A stretch of 7,674 bases of DNA from an uncultured Actinomycetes bacterium (GTDB lineage Bacteria > Actinomycetota > Actinomycetes > Nanopelagicales > Nanopelagicaceae). The notes under the pieces are model-generated. The model did no database searches, had not been told where the DNA came from, and was given only the letters and a program-made list of their open reading frames with translations. The stretch covers positions 1 to 7,674 of the forward strand of contig CAIMUD010000236.1 of the NCBI GenBank assembly GCA_903844585.1, read 5' to 3'. Shown here one piece after another: positions 4,179 through 7,674 of the stretch. A program made the position numbers and the translations under genes. Position 1 is the first letter of the stretch. Each line of letters opens with the position of its first letter.

Positions 4179-5843
4179 GTGTCCCAGCATTCAGACCTCT
4201 TAGTAAGCCAGATTCGCGAAGCTATCGCGCGCGCAATCTCGCGCGGGGATTTGGTGGGAGTAGTTCCTGATTCGATTCCACTTGAGCGTCCGAAAAATCG
4301 AGACCATGGTGATTACGCCTCTTCTATCGCCCTTGCTCTAGCAAAGCCAGCGGGCAAAAATCCACGCGAGGTGGCAGAACTTTTAAAAGCTGATTTGGAA
4401 TCGCTCCCAGAAGTTACAAAGGTAGATATTGCTGGTCCTGGTTTTATCAACATCACGCTTAACCGCGCCAGCCAGGCAGATTTGGTTCGCACAATATTAA
4501 ATAGTGGAGAAAAATATGGACACGGTGCACTCCTTAAAGGCATCAAGATCAATCTTGAATTCATTAGTGCCAATCCAACTGGACCACTGCACCTTGGCCA
4601 CACTCGTTGGGCTGCAGTAGGAGATTCACTTGGCAGAGTTCTAAGTGCAGCCGGTGCGCAGGTAACGCGCGAGTTCTATATCAATGATCGTGGTAACCAA
4701 ATGGATTTATTCGGTCAATCGGTAGAAGCCTCGGCTCTTGGGAAAGCGATTCCAGAGGATGGATATCAAGGGGCATACATTGCAGACCTTGCTAAGGAAG
4801 TTGTTGCTGCAAATCCTAAAATAACTTCACTTGTCGATGAAGAACAAAGAATTGCTTTTCGCGAGGCGGCATATCGAGTTCAGCTAGATGATCAGAAGCG
4901 AGTATTAGAGGTTTTTAATACGCACTTTGATGTCTGGTTTTCGGAGCGGTCACTTCATGACTCAGGTGCTGTCGAACACGGCTTGGAGAAGTTGCGCTCG
5001 CAGGGACATGTATTTGAAGAAGAAGGTGCGGTCTGGCTACGCACAACAGATTTCGGTGACGATAAAGATCGTGTCTTGGTTAAGGCAAATGGCGACTTAA
5101 CCTATTTTGCATCCGATACTGCTTACTACATAAACAAGCGCGAACGCGGATTTGATATTTGTATTTACATGTTGGGTGCAGATCATCATGGTTATTTACA
5201 CAGACTTAAAGCAACTGCGGCATGCGCAGGTGATGATCCTGAATACAACGTCGATATTCTTATTGGCCAACTTGTAAAGATTATGGAAGGTGGCGAAGAG
5301 GTAATACTCTCAAAGCGCGCCGGAACAATTATTACCCTTGAGGAATTAGTTGAAAAAATTGGAGTTGATGCAGCTAGATATACGCTGATTAGATATCCAG
5401 TGGATACGCCAATGGTTATGGATATCGATATCTTGCGAAAGAACACAAATGAAAATCCTGTTTATTACGTGCAATATGCACATGCACGTATTGCAGCAGT
5501 ACTTCGCAGCGCTGGCGAGCTAAAAATCCCAGCAGGTTTAGAAAACTTTGAACCTGCACAGCTTTCACATGACCGCGAAAACGAACTTTTGGGTGCACTC
5601 GCCGAGTTCCCTCGCGTTGTAAGTGGCGCGGCAGATTTACGCGAGCCACATCGAGTTGCCAGATACCTTGAAGAACTTGCCGGCCTCTATCACGGCTTCT
5701 ATGCAGATTGCCGCGTACTTCCGATGGGCGACGAGCCAATCTCGAGCTTGCATAGCGCGCGAATTAATCTATGTGCAGCAACCAAGCAAGTACTGAAGAA
5801 TGGTCTTGATTTATTAGGTGTGAGTGCACCGGAGAGGATGTAA
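4179..5843 (+). CDS. argS: Arginyl-tRNA synthetase
   Basis: This 554-residue class I aminoacyl-tRNA synthetase charges tRNA-Arg with arginine in the cytoplasm; its length is normal for the bacterial enzyme. The N-terminal ArgRS-specific tRNA-binding domain covers about residues 1-85 (GDYASSIAL, then GPGFINITL). The catalytic core begins with EFISANPTGPLHLGHTR, in which HLGH (138-141) is the HIGH motif. The KMSKS position holds LSKRAGT (377-383), a usual ArgRS variation. The C-terminal DALR anticodon-binding domain includes VQYAHARI (431-438) and ends with the family-typical LGVSAPERM. The start is a GTG at 4179 with no ribosome site but a TAGCCT box seven bases before it, so translation is probably leaderless. 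lysA follows after only five bases, and argS-lysA-hom is a long-known actinobacterial gene order. Confidence 0.97.
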   Translation: MSQHSDLLVSQIREAIARAISRGDLVGVVPDSIPLERPKNRDHGDYASSIALALAKPAGKNPREVAELLKADLESLPEVTKVDIAGPGFINITLNRASQADLVRTILNSGEKYGHGALLKGIKINLEFISANPTGPLHLGHTRWAAVGDSLGRVLSAAGAQVTREFYINDRGNQMDLFGQSVEASALGKAIPEDGYQGAYIADLAKEVVAANPKITSLVDEEQRIAFREAAYRVQLDDQKRVLEVFNTHFDVWFSERSLHDSGAVEHGLEKLRSQGHVFEEEGAVWLRTTDFGDDKDRVLVKANGDLTYFASDTAYYINKRERGFDICIYMLGADHHGYLHRLKATAACAGDDPEYNVDILIGQLVKIMEGGEEVILSKRAGTIITLEELVEKIGVDAARYTLIRYPVDTPMVMDIDILRKNTNENPVYYVQYAHARIAAVLRSAGELKIPAGLENFEPAQLSHDRENELLGALAEFPRVVSGAADLREPHRVARYLEELAGLYHGFYADCRVLPMGDEPISSLHSARINLCAATKQVLKNGLDLLGVSAPERM

Positions 5844-5848
5844 CCGTC

Positions 5849-7165
5849 ATGTGGTCGAAGAATGTAACTTTTCAAGACGGTCAACTGCACCTTTCTGGAA
5901 TTTCCGCAAAGCAACTTGCCAAAGATTTTGGGACTCCTGCATTTGTAATAGATGAAGATGATTTCCGTACACGTGCAAAAAGCTGGAGCGATGCGCTTAG
6001 CCAAGAATTCGGTGCTAGCGCAAATAACGTTTTCTACGCAGCCAAGGCATTCATTTCTGTAGAAGTTGCACGGTGGATTAGCGATCTAGGAATTGGAATC
6101 GATGTTTGCACTGGCGGAGAGTTAGCCGTGGCGCTAGCTGGTGGAATTGATCCGGCGAAAATTGAAGTCCATGGAAATAACAAATCACTTGCAGAAATTG
6201 ACCGCGCGGTTTCTGTAGGGGTTAAGACAATAGTTATTGATTCACTTCATGAAATCGAACGAGTTGCAGCGATGGCACGTAAGCACTCAAAAGTACAGGC
6301 GGTATTTTTACGATTAACTCCTGGAATTCAGGCGCATACACATGAGTCGATTTCCACAGCACATGAAGATGTGAAATTCGGATTCTCGATAGCCAGTGGT
6401 GCGGCTTGGGCAGCGGTAGAAGAGGTTTCTCGCCATCCCGAAATCCAACTACACGGAATTCATTGCCATGTAGGTTCTCAAATATTTGGAAGTGAATCTT
6501 TTGAACTTGCAGCAGAACGCCTCATTGGATTCTTGGCTAAGTACAGAGATGCATTTGGTAAAGAGCTTCCCGAGCTCGACCTAGGCGGCGGATATGCGAT
6601 TGCTTATTTACCAAATGAAGAAACAGTTATGCCAAGTGAAGTCTTACCTGCACTGGCAAAGGCGGTAAGAAAGTTTTGTACTGCTCATTCCCTTAGCGTT
6701 CCGATGATTTCAATCGAGCCGGGACGGGCAATTGTTGGCCCCACGACTTTCACGCTATATGAGGTTGGCACGATTAAAGATGTTGTATTAGAAGATGGCG
6801 CCAACCGTCGTTACATATCAGTCGATGGTGGAATGAGTGAGAATATTCGTCCGTCGCTCTATGACGCCCAATATTTTGCAATCCTTGCTTCACGTGAATC
6901 TAAGGCTGCAAAAGTTTCTACTCGTGTTGTTGGAAAACATTGCGAAACTGGTGACATTATTATTCGCGAAATCGAACTTCAATCAGATATTGCACCTGGT
7001 GATTTGATCGCTACTCCAGCAACTGGGGCATATGGGCGAAGTATGGCAAGCAACTACAACCATGTACCAAGACCACCAGTTATTGCAGTAAAAGATGGCA
7101 AAGCCCGCGTAATTGTGCGAAGGGAAAATGAGGCAGATCTGCTCGCTCTTGATGTGAAAGAATAG
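5849..7165 (+). CDS. lysA: Diaminopimelate decarboxylase
   Basis: This 438-residue, fold III PLP enzyme removes CO2 from meso-diaminopimelate to give lysine, the last step of lysine synthesis. The PLP lysine is K66 in VFYAAKAF. Further signatures are HCHVGSQI (205-212), the glycine loop LDLGGGYA (243-250), EPGRAIV (290-296, phosphate and substrate contacts), CETGD (365-369), where C365 is the catalytic cysteine given by the partner subunit, and Y395 in GAYGRSMASNYN. All residues expected for activity are present. The ATG lies five bases after the argS stop. Its ribosome site GGAGAGG (5831-5837) sits in the last argS codons, so the two are co-transcribed and probably translationally coupled. 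hom follows four bases after its stop, placing lysine and homoserine synthesis under common control. Confidence 0.97.
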   Translation: MWSKNVTFQDGQLHLSGISAKQLAKDFGTPAFVIDEDDFRTRAKSWSDALSQEFGASANNVFYAAKAFISVEVARWISDLGIGIDVCTGGELAVALAGGIDPAKIEVHGNNKSLAEIDRAVSVGVKTIVIDSLHEIERVAAMARKHSKVQAVFLRLTPGIQAHTHESISTAHEDVKFGFSIASGAAWAAVEEVSRHPEIQLHGIHCHVGSQIFGSESFELAAERLIGFLAKYRDAFGKELPELDLGGGYAIAYLPNEETVMPSEVLPALAKAVRKFCTAHSLSVPMISIEPGRAIVGPTTFTLYEVGTIKDVVLEDGANRRYISVDGGMSENIRPSLYDAQYFAILASRESKAAKVSTRVVGKHCETGDIIIREIELQSDIAPGDLIATPATGAYGRSMASNYNHVPRPPVIAVKDGKARVIVRRENEADLLALDVKE

Positions 7166-7169
7166 GCAG

Positions 7170-7674
7170 ATGAGTCCATCAGAGAAGAACGTTTTCGATC
7201 GCCCAGTGCGTATCGGCATGCTCGGATGCGGCGTTGTCGGAAGCCATGTAGCCCGCTTGTTGCTTGCAGACACAGATGAACTTTCAACACGTGCAGGCGT
7301 AAAAATTGAACTCTCACGCATTGCTGTTCGCACGATCAAAGCTTACGAAGGTATAAATCCTGCGCTTTTCACTACAGATGCCATGTCTATCGTAAATGAT
7401 CCTGAAATTGATTTGATTATTGAAGTTATGGGTGGCATTGAACCTGCTCGTGAATTGATTATGACTGCGATTGAAAATCATAAATCTGTAGTAACTGCCA
7501 ATAAAGCCCTGCTTGCAAGCCACGGCGCCGAAATGTTTACAGCTGCATATGCAAAAGGTGAAGATATTTATTACGAAGCAGCAGTTGCTGGTGCGATCCC
7601 AATCATCCGCCCTATGCGTGACTCGCTTGTGGGTGATTTTGTTACACGCCTCATGGGAATTGTTAACGGAACAA
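7170..7674 (+). CDS. hom: Homoserine dehydrogenase (partial, C-terminus outside window)
   Basis: The first 168 residues of homoserine dehydrogenase are present; the frame is open to the window end. The enzyme reduces aspartate semialdehyde to homoserine, the branch point to threonine and methionine. The nucleotide-binding motif GCGVVG (19-24) opens the Rossmann fold. VTANKALL (108-115), YEAAVAGAIPII (135-146) and the start of the substrate loop GIVNGT (163-168) follow in the expected order. The C-terminal catalytic remainder and any ACT regulatory domain lie beyond the window. The ATG at 7170 is four bases after the lysA stop and has only a weak ribosome site, consistent with translational coupling. 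The product homoserine, after acetylation, is the precursor used by the MetY encoded on the left side of the window. thrC and thrB would be expected next in actinobacteria. Confidence 0.96.
   Translation, partial: MSPSEKNVFDRPVRIGMLGCGVVGSHVARLLLADTDELSTRAGVKIELSRIAVRTIKAYEGINPALFTTDAMSIVNDPEIDLIIEVMGGIEPARELIMTAIENHKSVVTANKALLASHGAEMFTAAYAKGEDIYYEAAVAGAIPIIRPMRDSLVGDFVTRLMGIVNGT

Noticed and set aside
7054..7523. Minus-strand open frames over the lysA end and hom
   Set aside because: They are antisense to two intact conserved enzymes, with no motifs or ribosome sites.
1..7674. CRISPR arrays, insertion sequences or phage genes
   Set aside because: No regularly spaced repeats, transposase motifs or terminal inverted repeats were seen. 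The tRNA-Leu end shows no duplicated attachment site in the window.

Overview
The window looks like part of an actinobacterial chromosome with a compact genome and moderate GC content. It is most likely from the freshwater planktonic acI group (Nanopelagicales) or a close relative. This is inferred from three things: an actinorhodopsin gene, the classic actinobacterial order argS-lysA-hom, and several genes whose -10 box sits so close to the start codon that the mRNA is probably leaderless. No marker gene in the window fixes the species.

Left part, minus strand (about 1-2539). Reading in the direction of transcription, the genes are metY (O-acetylhomoserine sulfhydrylase), trhA (a seven-helix hemolysin III/PAQR-family membrane protein) and the N-terminal part of an unrecognised Ala/Glu-rich coiled-coil protein that runs off the window. 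trhA and the coiled-coil gene each seem to have their own leaderless-type promoter.

Middle (2540-4105). A 356-base divergent intergenic region, unusually rich in short palindromes, separates metY from the rhodopsin gene. The rhodopsin has the residues of a proton pump (D92, T96, E103, retinal lysine K232). It also has a glycine (G149) at the position that forms the carotenoid-antenna window in xanthorhodopsin. A strong intrinsic terminator follows it. Next come a 78-residue membrane protein of unknown function and, on the minus strand, tRNA-Leu(UAG) with an encoded CCA end.

Right part, plus strand (4179-7674). argS, lysA and hom are tightly packed, with gaps of 5 and 4 bases, and look like one operon. 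hom is cut by the window end. lysA finishes lysine synthesis and hom commits aspartate semialdehyde to homoserine. Homoserine, once acetylated, feeds MetY on the left, so much of the window serves aspartate-family amino acid synthesis, next to a light-driven proton pump.

I do not see a clearly new multi-gene system. The points most worth a second look are the predicted antenna site in the rhodopsin, the palindrome cluster and possible alternative hairpins in its leader, and the small membrane protein behind it with an 11-bp inverted repeat in its coding end.
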